DNA of 64,000 bases from Clostridia bacterium (GTDB lineage: Bacteria; Bacillota; Clostridia; Christensenellales; Christensenellaceae). Under the pieces are notes generated by a model, which worked only from the letters and a program-made list of their open reading frames with translations, was not told the origin of the DNA and did not search any database. The position numbers and the translations under genes were made by a program. Location: assembly GCA_017439085.1 (NCBI GenBank), contig JAFRTU010000005.1:1-64000 (forward strand). The letters are read 5' to 3'. This document shows, piece after piece, positions 1 to 7,909 of this stretch (positions are counted from its first letter, which is position 1; each line of letters opens with the position of its first letter).

Positions 1-138
1 AAATGCCCTGTCAAGGGGCAGCGAGAGACAAAGGCAATAGGGCTTGAACAAAACGTGAAAGCCAGCGTCTTTAGGCGCTGGCCGGTAACGGAGGCTTATA
101 GCCTCAGTGCAAACCACCCTTTTGAAGGGTGGTTATGA
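1..138 (+). pseudogene. 3' remnant of an IS200/IS605-type TnpB gene and right end (probable)
   Basis: An open frame enters from the left edge and runs 45 codons to the TGA at 136-138. It encodes a basic tail ending NHPFEGWL. That ending is read straight out of a perfect 10-bp hairpin (112-121 with 125-134). From memory, TnpB/OrfB genes of IS200/IS605 elements in Firmicutes end over such a hairpin at the element's right end, the region that also makes the 3' part of the omega RNA. I infer the tail of such an element; the main body would lie left of the window. No TnpA or RuvC motif is visible here. It could instead be an unrelated structured RNA. Confidence 0.45.
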
Positions 139-197
139 TTTGCGTTCCAGTGTTCAACAATTATTTAAAATGTTCGGAGAAATGGCTTTATCTCCTA

Positions 198-206
198 TGC
201 TATAAT
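198..206 (+). promoter_or_regulatory. extended -10 promoter for the HAD phosphatase operon
   Basis: TGC directly precedes TATAAT (201-206), an extended -10 element. No good -35 is present at 17 bp. It lies 31 bp before the first start codon of a tightly packed run of genes that reaches at least divIVA. Confidence 0.5.
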
Positions 207-237
207 GGAAAAAGATATTTGAAACGGAGAGGGATAA

Positions 238-903
238 ATGAAGATAAAACTGGTGATATTCGACCTTGACGGAACGATAGCCGATACGATCCCGGACATA
301 GCAGCGGCCATGAGATGGACGATACTCAAGTATGGGGATTTCGGTGATCTTACCGAACTGACCAGAAGGAGCATAGGCAACGGATCGAGAAAGATGCTGG
401 AAAGGATCCTTAAGGGACTCAATGTCGAACCCGTCGATTTTGAGGATGATCTCAGAAGATATCTCGATTATTATGCCGCTCACAGCTGCATATACACAAA
501 ACTGTATCCTGATACTCTGCCGGTGTTCGACGGTCTGGAGGAGAGGGGGATAAAGATGGCGGTAGCCACCATGAAACCCAGGAATGCCACTATGAACATC
601 CTCGAATCTTTCGGTCTCGACAAGAGGCTCATCAAGGTGGTCTCGAGCGATGACATGGAAGAACCGAAGCCTTCGCCATGGAGCCTGTATGCATGCGCAA
701 ATGAGATAGGTGCCCTTCCGGAGGAGTGCGTGGTCGTCGGAGACAGCATGACAGACGTCGGCTGTGCCATAAACGGCGGTGCAGTGAGCGTAGCCCTCAT
801 GGGCGGATACTACGATCAGGAAAAGATGAAGAACAGCGGGGCGATGTTCAGCACATATGAATTGAAGGACGTGCTCGACATAGTCGACAGTTTTGAAGGA
901 TAA
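238..903 (+). CDS. HAD-family hydrolase, phosphoglycolate phosphatase-like
   Basis: A 221-residue cytosolic phosphatase of the haloacid dehalogenase superfamily. The nucleophile motif FDLDGT is at residues 8-13 (Asp9 and Asp11). A helical cap follows, then a motif III lysine in EPKPSPW (about residue 145) and the acidic motif VVGDSMTD (about 166) that binds magnesium. This order and length fit the Gph/PpaX/YsaA type, which hydrolyses small phosphate monoesters. The exact substrate cannot be told from sequence. The ATG follows a GGAGAGGG ribosome site. It is the first gene after the promoter at 198-206, and a STAS-domain regulator starts 23 bp downstream. Confidence 0.85.
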   Translation: MKIKLVIFDLDGTIADTIPDIAAAMRWTILKYGDFGDLTELTRRSIGNGSRKMLERILKGLNVEPVDFEDDLRRYLDYYAAHSCIYTKLYPDTLPVFDGLEERGIKMAVATMKPRNATMNILESFGLDKRLIKVVSSDDMEEPKPSPWSLYACANEIGALPEECVVVGDSMTDVGCAINGGAVSVALMGGYYDQEKMKNSGAMFSTYELKDVLDIVDSFEG

Positions 904-926
904 AAGGAACCGAAGGAAACAGTAAA

Positions 927-1247
927 ATGGAATTGAAGAAGATTTTGATCGACAACGATAATACGACAGAGATCAGTCTCATCGGTTATCTTGATCTTTA
1001 TAATGTACCGGAGCTTCAGAAAGCTTTGGACGATGAAGACGGAAGGAACATAGAACTCAACTGCGATGAGCTCAGGTATATAGACTCAGCAGTCATAAAG
1101 CTGTTCTCGGATACGGCAAAGAAGCTCAGGAGCGAAGGGCTCGTCTTCAGGATCAGGAACATGAAGGACTATATCCTGAGGATCATGGATATGGTGAACG
1201 TGACCGGTGATTTCGAACTTGTAAGCGAGGAGAATCAGAACGAATGA
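927..1247 (+). CDS. anti-sigma factor antagonist, STAS domain (SpoIIAA/RsbV-like)
   Basis: A 106-residue single STAS domain. Proteins of this family bind an anti-sigma kinase when unphosphorylated and so free the sigma factor; the kinase switches them off by phosphorylating a serine in a D-S-[ST]-G loop. Here the loop reads YIDSAVIKLF (about residues 51-60). The serine after the Asp is kept, but the second Ser/Thr and the Gly are replaced by Ala and Val, so phosphorylation is uncertain. The stop overlaps the start of the next gene by 4 nt, and the order antagonist, anti-sigma, sigma matches the spoIIA and sigB operons. Confidence 0.8.
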   Translation: MELKKILIDNDNTTEISLIGYLDLYNVPELQKALDDEDGRNIELNCDELRYIDSAVIKLFSDTAKKLRSEGLVFRIRNMKDYILRIMDMVNVTGDFELVSEENQNE

Positions 1248-1612
1248 ACGAGCAGTCTTTATCTGAACTTAGAATGCCTGCGGATGCCAAGTACATCCTG
1301 CCGATAAGGCTTTTCATAGCAGGAGTGGCGGTAAGACTTGATTTTCCCGCCGAGACCATAGAAGACATCAAGATGGCTACAGCTGAAGCTTGCTCGATAC
1401 TCCTAGGAGGAGTAAGAGAAGGCTCCAAATTGCTGTGCGTAACGAAAGAGATAGATAAGGGCATGGAGATCACTCTCACTATTGAGGGGGAGAAGGATCC
1501 GTCCCAGGTCGACGATATTTCCGTTGCCGTTCTGCAGGCAATGAGTGACGAGTGTTTCATCTCATACAAAAAGAGCTCTGTGGAAAGCATAAAAGTCGTA
1601 TTTAATAACTGA
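1244..1612 (+). CDS. RsbW/SpoIIAB-like anti-sigma factor with degenerate ATPase motifs
   Basis: A 122-residue protein placed and sized like SpoIIAB/RsbW, with the N-box helix recognisable as EDIKMATAEACSILLGG (about residues 39-55). In active GHKL-type anti-sigma kinases this helix reads E-x-x-x-N, the Asn binding magnesium. Here Ile stands in the Asn position. I find no D-x-G-x-G (G1) box further on; the corresponding stretch reads EGEKDPSQVDD. The protein may therefore bind the sigma factor or the STAS protein without kinase activity. ATG start overlaps the upstream gene (ATGA). The downstream sigma gene begins 9 bp later, which suggests co-expression in fixed ratio. Confidence 0.7.
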   Translation: MNEQSLSELRMPADAKYILPIRLFIAGVAVRLDFPAETIEDIKMATAEACSILLGGVREGSKLLCVTKEIDKGMEITLTIEGEKDPSQVDDISVAVLQAMSDECFISYKKSSVESIKVVFNN

Positions 1613-1621
1613 GGTATACAA

Positions 1622-2365
1622 TTGTCTGTTAACGGTTACGAGAATTATGAAACATCTCAGCTGATTGAGATATATAAGAAAACCGGAAACTTGGACGTTC
1701 GAAATATCGTGATCGAGAGGCATTACAGGCTTGCAGAATCGCTGGCAGCCAGATTCATCGGAAGAGGAGTGGACTATGACGATCTGAAGCAGGTAGCTCT
1801 CGTGGCTCTCATTGGTGCGATAGAGAGATTCGACCCCACTAAGGGGTACAAGCTTTCGACCTTCGCAACTCCGACTATAATCGGGGAGATAAAGAACTAT
1901 TTCCGCGACAAGACCAGGATGATGCACATCTCAAGGAGGGACAGCGAACAGCTGATGGACTTCCAGGAGATAAAGGAATCTCTGGAGAAGAAGGGAAAGA
2001 TGGGAGTCAGTGACATAGCCGAGGCTATGGGAGTGAGTGAGGAACGCGTTCTGGAACTGATGGAGATACAGAGGTCAGTATCGGTATCTTCTCTTGACCG
2101 CACCATCTTCGATGACAATTCCGGTACGGGGCTGAAGGATGTGCTTGGTGTCGAAGACGAGAGCTTCGACCAGGTAGAACTTAGGAGCGTCCTTAACGAC
2201 GCCATGAATCTTCTGGATGAAAAAGAAAAGATAATACTGAAAATGCGGTTCTTCGAACACAGACCTCAGGTGGACATAGCGAGAGAACTTGATGTTTCCC
2301 AGATGTACATCTCCAGAGCTGAACGAAGGATACTGAAGAAACTCAGGGAGTATATGGACAGATAA
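1622..2365 (+). CDS. sigma-70 family RNA polymerase sigma factor, SigB/SigF group
   Basis: A 247-residue group 3 sigma factor. Region 2 contains DYDDLKQVALVALIGAIERF (core binding) and FATPTIIGEIKNYFRDK (-10 recognition), very close to the SigB/SigF consensus. Region 3 is at about 110-150, and region 4 ends with a helix-turn-helix, RPQVDIARELDVSQMYISR, at about 210-230. The start is TTG at 1622 with GAGG 7 nt upstream; no ATG fits better. HISRR after region 2 is closer to SigB (general stress) than to SigF/SigG, so I favour a SigB-like role, controlled by the two upstream partner-switch proteins. Its TAA overlaps the next ATG (TAATG). Confidence 0.9.
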   Translation: MSVNGYENYETSQLIEIYKKTGNLDVRNIVIERHYRLAESLAARFIGRGVDYDDLKQVALVALIGAIERFDPTKGYKLSTFATPTIIGEIKNYFRDKTRMMHISRRDSEQLMDFQEIKESLEKKGKMGVSDIAEAMGVSEERVLELMEIQRSVSVSSLDRTIFDDNSGTGLKDVLGVEDESFDQVELRSVLNDAMNLLDEKEKIILKMRFFEHRPQVDIARELDVSQMYISRAERRILKKLREYMDR

Positions 2366-3672
2366 TGGCAAGGACAAGGATCAGATCGTCCAGCCGGAGA
2401 AGAAGGAGACTCGGGTCACAGAGGATGGAGACCTCCAGGAGCAGCGCCTCTTCAACGGGAAGAAAGAAACTCTCTCTTCGCAAGAAGAGGAGCAGAATGG
2501 ACCTGAACAAAGCAAAGAAGTATCTCATCGGAGGAGCAGCTGCTGCCTTCGTTCTTCTCGTGGCCGTCCTTCTCATCGTCCTCAGACCCGGAACATATAT
2601 CATAGAAACGGGGAACATCTCTTTTTCGGTAAATTCCACGGGAGTAATGATCAGGAACGAGACTCTCTATTCTGCCGAAGGATATAGAAAGACCGAGTTT
2701 CTGGCAGAAGAGGGACAGAATCTGTCCCAGGGCTCTCCGATAGCTGATGTGTACAGCAGCGACTATTCTGAGAAGGATTATCAGGACTTAAAGGAACTGC
2801 AGGAGAAGATCCTCGACTATCAGCAGTCCAATGCCCAGACAGGGATCATCGATGAGGATATGAAAGCCCTCGATGAGCAGATAAGGAACAAGACCGAACA
2901 GATAAGAAAGGTCATTACCAGAGAGGCACAGGGTAATCTCCAGAACCTTCAGAGGGAGATCGCCCAGCTCATGGATGAGAGAGCCAACATAATGAGGAAC
3001 GCATCCATTGAGGATACGCAGCTCTCTGAGTTCTATGCTCAGGAGAAGGATCTCCTGAACAGGATACAGAACTACAAAAAGACAATAGTCGCCGAGAAGA
3101 ATGGTATAGTGAGCTTCTATTTCGACGGGACTGAGAATATACTGACCCCCGGAAACCTTGATAAACTTACTGTCAAGAGCATAAATGACATCGTGAACGG
3201 AAAGTTCACCGATACCATGGAGGGAAGCGGGGCCAAACCTCTCTACAGGATGGTAGAGAGAAACGAGTGGTACATTGCACTTGTATTCAACAAGCCGGTC
3301 CCGGAGTTCGAAAATCAGGGACAGTTCACGCTCAGCTTCTCATTCGGTAACGACTATACATATGACGCAGAGATATTCGGACACTATACGGATGCAAAGA
3401 AGGAGATATATATCTTCAGATCCGAAGAGGACGTTGACAAGCTGATAAGGGCAAGAAGAGTGGAATGCACGGTGTCTGCCCGCTATACCGGTCTCCTTGT
3501 GGATGAGAAGTCCGTAAAGGAGGTAAATGGCCAGAAGGGAATATATGTCGATTATGACGGAAAAAAGACCTTCGAACCGGTTATAATCCTTACTACAGAG
3601 GATGGAAAGGCTCTCATACAGGCTGCAAATGAGGATTCTCCTCTCCATGCAGGCCATGAGATCTACAGATGA
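2365..3672 (+). CDS. membrane-anchored HlyD-like adaptor protein
   Basis: A 435-residue protein. A very basic cytoplasmic N-terminus with arginine clusters (residues 1-45) is followed by one membrane helix (about 52-72) and an extracellular part. That part has a split lipoyl/barrel-sandwich-like region (about 80-125 and 230-260) around a coiled coil rich in Gln, Glu and Arg (about 130-225). The layout is that of HlyD/membrane-fusion adaptors, but no ABC or RND pump is adjacent. It overlaps the sigma gene by 1 nt and yggS by 4 nt, so it is translationally coupled into a sigma-yggS-sepF-divIVA run. I infer an envelope role, perhaps linked to division. The partner transporter is not known. Confidence 0.65.
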   Translation: MARTRIRSSSRRRRRLGSQRMETSRSSASSTGRKKLSLRKKRSRMDLNKAKKYLIGGAAAAFVLLVAVLLIVLRPGTYIIETGNISFSVNSTGVMIRNETLYSAEGYRKTEFLAEEGQNLSQGSPIADVYSSDYSEKDYQDLKELQEKILDYQQSNAQTGIIDEDMKALDEQIRNKTEQIRKVITREAQGNLQNLQREIAQLMDERANIMRNASIEDTQLSEFYAQEKDLLNRIQNYKKTIVAEKNGIVSFYFDGTENILTPGNLDKLTVKSINDIVNGKFTDTMEGSGAKPLYRMVERNEWYIALVFNKPVPEFENQGQFTLSFSFGNDYTYDAEIFGHYTDAKKEIYIFRSEEDVDKLIRARRVECTVSARYTGLLVDEKSVKEVNGQKGIYVDYDGKKTFEPVIILTTEDGKALIQAANEDSPLHAGHEIYR

Positions 3673-4355
3673 TGGGAATAAGAGAGAATATAGAAAAAGT
3701 AAGGCATATCATAGCCGACAGTGCCTTAAAGAGCGGAAGAAAGCCTGAGGACATAACACTGGTCGCAGTGTCAAAGACAGTGGAGGAAGAGAGGATAAGG
3801 GAGGCCATTTCATGCGGCATCTCTCATCTCGGGGAGAACAGAGTCCAGGAGATGATGGGAAAGATGGAAAATCTTCCTTCAGACATCCGCTGGAATATGA
3901 TAGGACGTTTACAAAAGAATAAAGTAAAGTTTATAATAAATAGGATAGAATTAGTGCATTCTTTGTGTTCTGTGGAAGTCGCAAAAGAAATAGACCGGCT
4001 GTCCGGAAAACAGGGGGTAGTGACCGATTGTCTGATACAGATCAACATCGGACATGAGGATACGAAAGCAGGCATAGAAGAGCATGAACTGGAAAGGTTC
4101 ATGGATGAAATGACCGCTTTCCCCGGTATCAGGATAAGAGGACTTATGGCGATAGCACCGAATGTCGAGGATCCGGAACTCACAAGACCTTATTTTGCGA
4201 GGATGAAGGAACTTTTCGACAGGACCGCGTTGAACTGTCAGGGAAGCATGGACTATCTTTCAATGGGAATGTCCCATGACTATCACGTAGCCATAGAAGA
4301 AGGCGCGAACATAGTCAGAGTTGGGTCAGCAATATTTGGAGCACGAGTGTATTAA
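3669..4355 (+). CDS. yggS: YggS-family PLP-binding protein
   Basis: A 228-residue fold-III PLP-binding protein of the YggS/YlmE/PROSC family, which keeps free pyridoxal phosphate and amino/keto acid pools in balance and has no firmly known enzyme activity. The PLP lysine lies in TLVAVSKTVEEERI (about residue 36). Further family motifs are LGENRVQEM, WNMIGRLQKNK and LSMGMSHDY, and the C-terminal VRVGSAIFGAR contacts the phosphate. Full length. It overlaps the adaptor gene by 4 nt and sits 12 bp ahead of sepF, the usual ylmE-ylmF order near Firmicute division genes. Confidence 0.95.
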   Translation: MMGIRENIEKVRHIIADSALKSGRKPEDITLVAVSKTVEEERIREAISCGISHLGENRVQEMMGKMENLPSDIRWNMIGRLQKNKVKFIINRIELVHSLCSVEVAKEIDRLSGKQGVVTDCLIQINIGHEDTKAGIEEHELERFMDEMTAFPGIRIRGLMAIAPNVEDPELTRPYFARMKELFDRTALNCQGSMDYLSMGMSHDYHVAIEEGANIVRVGSAIFGARVY

Positions 4356-4367
4356 AGGAGAAAGGCT

Positions 4368-4907
4368 ATGGCATTTTTCAAGAAAAATTTCGGCAAGAGC
4401 AACAACAACAGAGATGAGTACTATGAGGAAGTAGACGATCGTTACGAAGATTACGATGACGATTATGAGGATTTTGATGACGATGATTATTATGATGATG
4501 ATCGTTCGTACAATCAGCCCCAGTATTCCAATCCTCAGGAACCGAGTCTGACGTCCAGAAGAGGCCGTACAGGCGGACAGGCCAAGGTAGTTCCTATGCC
4601 CGATAACGTACGTCCTGTAGCACCGGTCCAGGACAGAGATATGAAAATGGTCATCTACAAGCCGTCTTCATATGATGAGACAGACAGCGTCATAGACAGT
4701 CTCAGAGCAAGGAAGCCGATCGTCGTGAATCTCGACGAGATCGATCCCAAGGTTGCTCAGAGGATCCTTGACTATATCAGCGGTGCAGTCTATGCCCTTA
4801 ACGGAGACATCCGCCGTGCTGCTAGAAACATATTCGTAGTCGCTCCTTCAAATATAGAAATCTCCACCACCGGTCTTGATGACGATACCGTAAACGGAGA
4901 CCTCTGA
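4368..4907 (+). CDS. sepF: cell division protein SepF
   Basis: A 179-residue SepF (YlmF). SepF binds FtsZ and, through an N-terminal amphipathic helix, the membrane, shaping the Z-ring. The N-terminus MAFFKKNFGKS fits the membrane-binding helix. An acidic, Asp/Tyr-rich disordered linker follows (about 18-50). The globular DUF552 domain (about 95-170) contains PIVVNLDEIDPKVAQRILDY and the ALNGDIRRAARNIFVVAP motif that forms the dimer and FtsZ-binding surface. A GGAG ribosome site precedes the ATG. It lies between yggS and divIVA, as in many Clostridia and Bacilli. Confidence 0.95.
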   Translation: MAFFKKNFGKSNNNRDEYYEEVDDRYEDYDDDYEDFDDDDYYDDDRSYNQPQYSNPQEPSLTSRRGRTGGQAKVVPMPDNVRPVAPVQDRDMKMVIYKPSSYDETDSVIDSLRARKPIVVNLDEIDPKVAQRILDYISGAVYALNGDIRRAARNIFVVAPSNIEISTTGLDDDTVNGDL

Positions 4908-4923
4908 TAAGGGGTTCTGATCA

Positions 4924-5529
4924 ATGGATGAACTGAAGAAGCTGATTGAGACCGCAGGTTTCAAATCCATCCTTGGTATGTATAAAAAGGCAGAAGTCGA
5001 TGCCTTTGTTTCCCGACTGAAAAAATTGCTCCCGAGCGTCGAACAGGAGATGGAAGGTCTGAGGCAGACCAACAGGGAATATGAAGCCAAGGAGAAATCC
5101 CTTGCAGCAGCTCTCATAGCTGCTGAAAACAAGTCATCCGAGATCATCGAAACCGCAAGGGGAGAAGCTGATGCGATTTTGCTTGATGCAAAGAAACAGA
5201 GCGATGATACTCTGCAGGCGATGACCGAGAAGAAAGACAGCATGGAGCAGGAGTTCAAAGACAGAAAGAATGCTCTTGTTGATGAGATATCAGGGATCAC
5301 CAGTATCAAGGAGAAGTATCAGAGATCCGTACAGCAGTCCTTTATGGATGCGCTGTCAAAGATAATGGGGATGGATGATGAGAAGATTCTTGAAGAGCTT
5401 CCGGAGGAGCAGAGACAAAAACTGATGCTCAAAAAATCCGAGTACAGCATCAATCCTGAAGATTTCCACAAGGACTTGCCCGAATCGGATGAAGAACTTA
5501 AAAACATGATAAAGTCTCTATATGAATGA
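4924..5529 (+). CDS. divIVA: DivIVA-domain protein
   Basis: A 201-residue coiled-coil protein at the DivIVA position. The N-terminal domain (about 1-40) resembles the DivIVA membrane-binding fold: AGFKSILGMYKKAEVDAFVS corresponds to the F-x-x-x-x-x-G-Y-x-x-x-E-V-D-x-F signature, with Met in place of the usual Arg/Gly turn residues. A long coiled coil rich in Glu, Lys and Ala (about 40-150) follows. DivIVA recognises curved membrane at septum and poles and recruits division or wall-synthesis proteins. It is the last gene of the run, 16 bp after sepF and followed by a terminator at 5551. Confidence 0.85.
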   Translation: MDELKKLIETAGFKSILGMYKKAEVDAFVSRLKKLLPSVEQEMEGLRQTNREYEAKEKSLAAALIAAENKSSEIIETARGEADAILLDAKKQSDDTLQAMTEKKDSMEQEFKDRKNALVDEISGITSIKEKYQRSVQQSFMDALSKIMGMDDEKILEELPEEQRQKLMLKKSEYSINPEDFHKDLPESDEELKNMIKSLYE

Positions 5530-5550
5530 GACTGATATAAACCATGGGAA

Positions 5551-5585
5551 AAGACGGATAAGAGTCAAGCTTATCCGTCTTTTCT
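5551..5585. terminator. bidirectional terminator between divIVA and queH
   Basis: A perfect 12-bp stem (5551-5562 with 5570-5581) with a 7-nt loop, a T run to the right and an A-rich left flank. It serves the convergent divIVA (+) and queH (-) transcripts. Confidence 0.85.
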
Positions 5586-5594
5586 GTTGTCCTG

Positions 5595-6224
5595 TTAATA
5601 TATTTCTCGTCTTTCTCTTTCAGAGTATATGCATCCACAGTAGTCCTGGCGGTAGAGTGAGTACTGTTTTGAGAGCTCTATGGATCTCTGATATCCGCCT
5701 TTCTTCTTGAAATCGGACGGAAGCCATTTGACGGAATACAGTTTACCGAGACTTTCACCTATGGTATTCAGCCTTACCGCATCCTTGAGAGGAGAGATGG
5801 ACAAGGTGGTACAGAAATAGTCCGCTTTCATCTCTTCAGCCTTCCTGACTGCAGCTTCGAGCCTGAGAGAATAGCATATCGTACATCTGTCTCCGCCTTC
5901 CCGGCAGTTTTCATATCCTTTGACTCTTGAGAAGAATTCTTTCGGGTCATATTCCGGCTCAAGGAGCTTCACATTATCTTCAAGCCCCATCTCCTTTATC
6001 AGCCTTGAGAGCTCAGCATATCGTTTTTGGAACTCTTCTTCTTTTGAGATATTGGGATTGTAGTAAAGGATAGTGATATCGAAGAATGGAGACAGGTACT
6101 CAAGGACATAGCTGCTGCACGGAGCACAGCAGGCATGGAGAAGAAGCCGGGGCTTTTTTCCCGTCATGGAGATGTCTTCTATGATCCGGTCCAGTTCTTT
6201 CTGATAGTTTTTTCTGTTCTCCAT
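5595..6224 (-). CDS. queH: epoxyqueuosine reductase QueH
   Basis: A 209-residue QueH (DUF208), the enzyme that reduces epoxyqueuosine to queuosine in tRNA wobble position 34 in bacteria lacking the cobalamin-dependent QueG. The cysteine motif LLHACCAPCSSYVLEY is at about residues 27-43, with GGDRCTICYSLRLE near 113-127 and YCGCIYSERER near the C-terminus; together these hold the iron-sulfur cluster and the paired metal site. Length is typical. It stands alone on the minus strand, converging on divIVA and divergent from the lipoprotein at 6327. No other queuosine gene is in the window. Confidence 0.92.
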   Translation of the reverse strand: MENRKNYQKELDRIIEDISMTGKKPRLLLHACCAPCSSYVLEYLSPFFDITILYYNPNISKEEEFQKRYAELSRLIKEMGLEDNVKLLEPEYDPKEFFSRVKGYENCREGGDRCTICYSLRLEAAVRKAEEMKADYFCTTLSISPLKDAVRLNTIGESLGKLYSVKWLPSDFKKKGGYQRSIELSKQYSLYRQDYCGCIYSERERREIY

Positions 6225-6272
6225 AGTTCGATCCTTTCAGTGTTTATATATTATATATGAAATGAGTTGTAA

Positions 6273-6301
6273 TTGACATATCGGAGTCAGCCTTATATAT
6301 T
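6273..6301 (+). promoter_or_regulatory. sigma-A-type promoter for the small lipoprotein gene
   Basis: TTGACA (6273-6278), 17-bp spacer, TATATT (6296-6301): near-consensus. It stands 25 bp before the ATG at 6327, so a short leader carrying the GGAGG site is expected. Confidence 0.7.
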
Positions 6302-6326
6302 TATAGATACCCGAACGGAGGTTTAC

Positions 6327-6689
6327 ATGAAGAAGCTTTTTTTAGTGCTCTTTACTGCATTGTTCATATTTATGATAGTGTCATGTGCAAAGCAGACTCC
6401 TGAAGCAGGCAAGTACAAGCTTACCGAGATGGTAAAGGACGGAAAGACCACGTCAAAGGACGTTCTTGACTATATGGAAAAGAACATGAACCTTGTCTGC
6501 ACAATGGACCTTCATGAGGACGGTACGGGAGAACTCCTCCTTTTCGATGAGACCAGGGATTTCAAGTGGGATCATAAATCATTCACCATCATATCGGGGA
6601 ATGAGAACCTTTCATACACTTATAAGAAAGGAACGCTGACCGTTACCAGCAAGGGAATGACCCTCATTTTCACGAAGATCGATCAGTGA
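6327..6689 (+). CDS. small lipoprotein of unknown function
   Basis: 120 residues from the ATG at 6327, which has GGAGG 6 nt upstream; an in-frame ATG at 6273 lies inside the promoter and is unlikely. The signal peptide MKKLFLVLFTALFIFMIVSC ends in a lipobox, predicting attachment to the membrane by Cys20. The mature part (about 100 residues) reads GKYKLTEMVKDGKTTSKDVL early on, resembling small lipocalin-like or DUF-type lipoproteins common in Clostridia that have a beta-sandwich or beta-barrel fold. No catalytic motif is seen. It has its own promoter and is followed by a separate transcription unit. Confidence 0.75.
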   Translation: MKKLFLVLFTALFIFMIVSCAKQTPEAGKYKLTEMVKDGKTTSKDVLDYMEKNMNLVCTMDLHEDGTGELLLFDETRDFKWDHKSFTIISGNENLSYTYKKGTLTVTSKGMTLIFTKIDQ

Positions 6690-6748
6690 ATCTTGCACTA
6701 TACTTTTTTTTCTTCGCTCTACACATAAAAGTAATCTTTATTTATAGA

Positions 6749-6778
6749 TTGTTAACATTTTGATTTCTCTGTGATATC
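6749..6778 (+). promoter_or_regulatory. possible promoter of the starch-utilisation locus
   Basis: TTGTTA (6749-6754), 18-bp spacer, GATATC (6773-6778), about 46 bp upstream of the ATG at 6825. The match is weak, but it is the only candidate in the 135-bp gap, which is otherwise AT-rich with no clear operator. Confidence 0.3.
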
Positions 6779-6824
6779 ATTAACGCATGAAATCAAATTT
6801 CATAGTTGATAAGGAGAAGTAAAA

Positions 6825-7781
6825 ATGAAAAAGGTTTTGGCAGTATTATTATCTGTAATGATGATCCTGGCTGTAGCTTCCTGCAAAAAGAAAGCTGAGC
6901 CTCTTGCAGATGATTCTCATGATGCATGGGTATTACATGGAGCGCATCTGCTGGCAGACGGTACGGAGAACAGCTGGAACGGCAAGGATAACGCTATTTA
7001 TGAGAAATCCGCCCTCAAGGCAATCTCCATCGAAGATGTCAAAGAGATAGATGAAGAGCTCTACAAGGCTCTTTCCGCAAAGGAAAAGGACATCAAGTAT
7101 CTCTACACCATAGATGTTATCTTCGGAACCAACGATGCCGGATGGCCTGCCCCCTGTCTCATCGACGGTGTCCTCTACAGCACCAATGGTTCATATTGCT
7201 TCAAGGTAGCACAGTGCAACATAGAGGTCGACGGAGACGATAAAGTCTACGGCGAAGATGTATGGATCTCTGACCCGAAGATCTCTAACGCAGAATCTCT
7301 TACGCCAAAGACACTGTTCATGCCTGTATGGCAGGAAGAACCCGATGAGTTTGGTTTCTCATGGGCAAGCAACCCTGTCTGCATCGGAGGCCCTGGACTC
7401 TACACACTGGTCATCGCTCAGTACAAGACAGTTTCCGCTGCAGGAGTTCCCGGATATGGAATCGGACTCGTAAAGAAAGAAGAGAAGGAAGGCCTTCCTT
7501 ATGAAGAAGTTAAGGAATGGATACCTGGAGATCATACATACGGTGTGATCGGAGACTTCAATGAGTGGAGTGCCGACGTAGCTATGACTGCTGACGGTGA
7601 GAACACCTGGAAAGCTACAGTAGAGCTTAAGGCCGGCCAGGGAATCAAGGTCCGTGCTGACGGAGCTTGGGACAACAGCTGGGGTGCAGGCAATGACAAC
7701 GTTGTTGTCGAGGAAGACGGAACATACGAAGTAGTAATCACCTTCGGTGATGAAGTTACTGTGACCGCAACCAAGAAATGA
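6825..7781 (+). CDS. starch-binding-type lipoprotein
   Basis: 318 residues. A lipoprotein signal peptide ends in VASC at about residue 20. The middle part (about 40-215) matches nothing I recognise. The C-terminal domain (about 235-318) starts HTYGVIGDFNEWSADVAMT and continues through GIKVRADGAWDNSWG. It has the aromatic-rich pattern of the starch-binding SusE/SusF and pullulanase X25 modules. I infer a surface glycan-binding protein that holds starch or maltodextrin near the lipid-anchored amylases encoded next. A strong AAGGAG site precedes the ATG. A terminator-like hairpin follows, so this gene may be expressed more than those downstream. Confidence 0.75.
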   Translation: MKKVLAVLLSVMMILAVASCKKKAEPLADDSHDAWVLHGAHLLADGTENSWNGKDNAIYEKSALKAISIEDVKEIDEELYKALSAKEKDIKYLYTIDVIFGTNDAGWPAPCLIDGVLYSTNGSYCFKVAQCNIEVDGDDKVYGEDVWISDPKISNAESLTPKTLFMPVWQEEPDEFGFSWASNPVCIGGPGLYTLVIAQYKTVSAAGVPGYGIGLVKKEEKEGLPYEEVKEWIPGDHTYGVIGDFNEWSADVAMTADGENTWKATVELKAGQGIKVRADGAWDNSWGAGNDNVVVEEDGTYEVVITFGDEVTVTATKK

Positions 7782-7790
7782 TGAATTATT

Positions 7791-7838
7791 GATTATCGAG
7801 AAAGGGCTTCTTATGGAGAAGCCCTTTCTTTGATAATC
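7791..7838 (+). terminator. terminator or attenuator between starch-binding and amylase genes
   Basis: A long hairpin: AAAGGGCTTC (7801-7810) with GAAGCCCTTT (7818-7827), extended by GATTATC/GATAATC at its base. The T-rich 3' side is short, so some read-through into the amylase gene is plausible. Confidence 0.6.
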
Positions 7839-7909
7839 AGAAGCTATTCTGAAGAAAACGTTCGAAATGGCTTTAAAAAAGCTTTTGCAAGGTGGGAGAT
7901 GAATTGAAC

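Noticed and set aside
5522-5710. 62-codon plus-strand frame after divIVA
   Set aside because: It runs through the terminator and antisense to queH.
7892-7909. GTG at 7892 as amylase start
   Set aside because: It overlaps the GGTGGGAG ribosome site, and a lipoprotein signal peptide begins naturally at the ATG at 7910.
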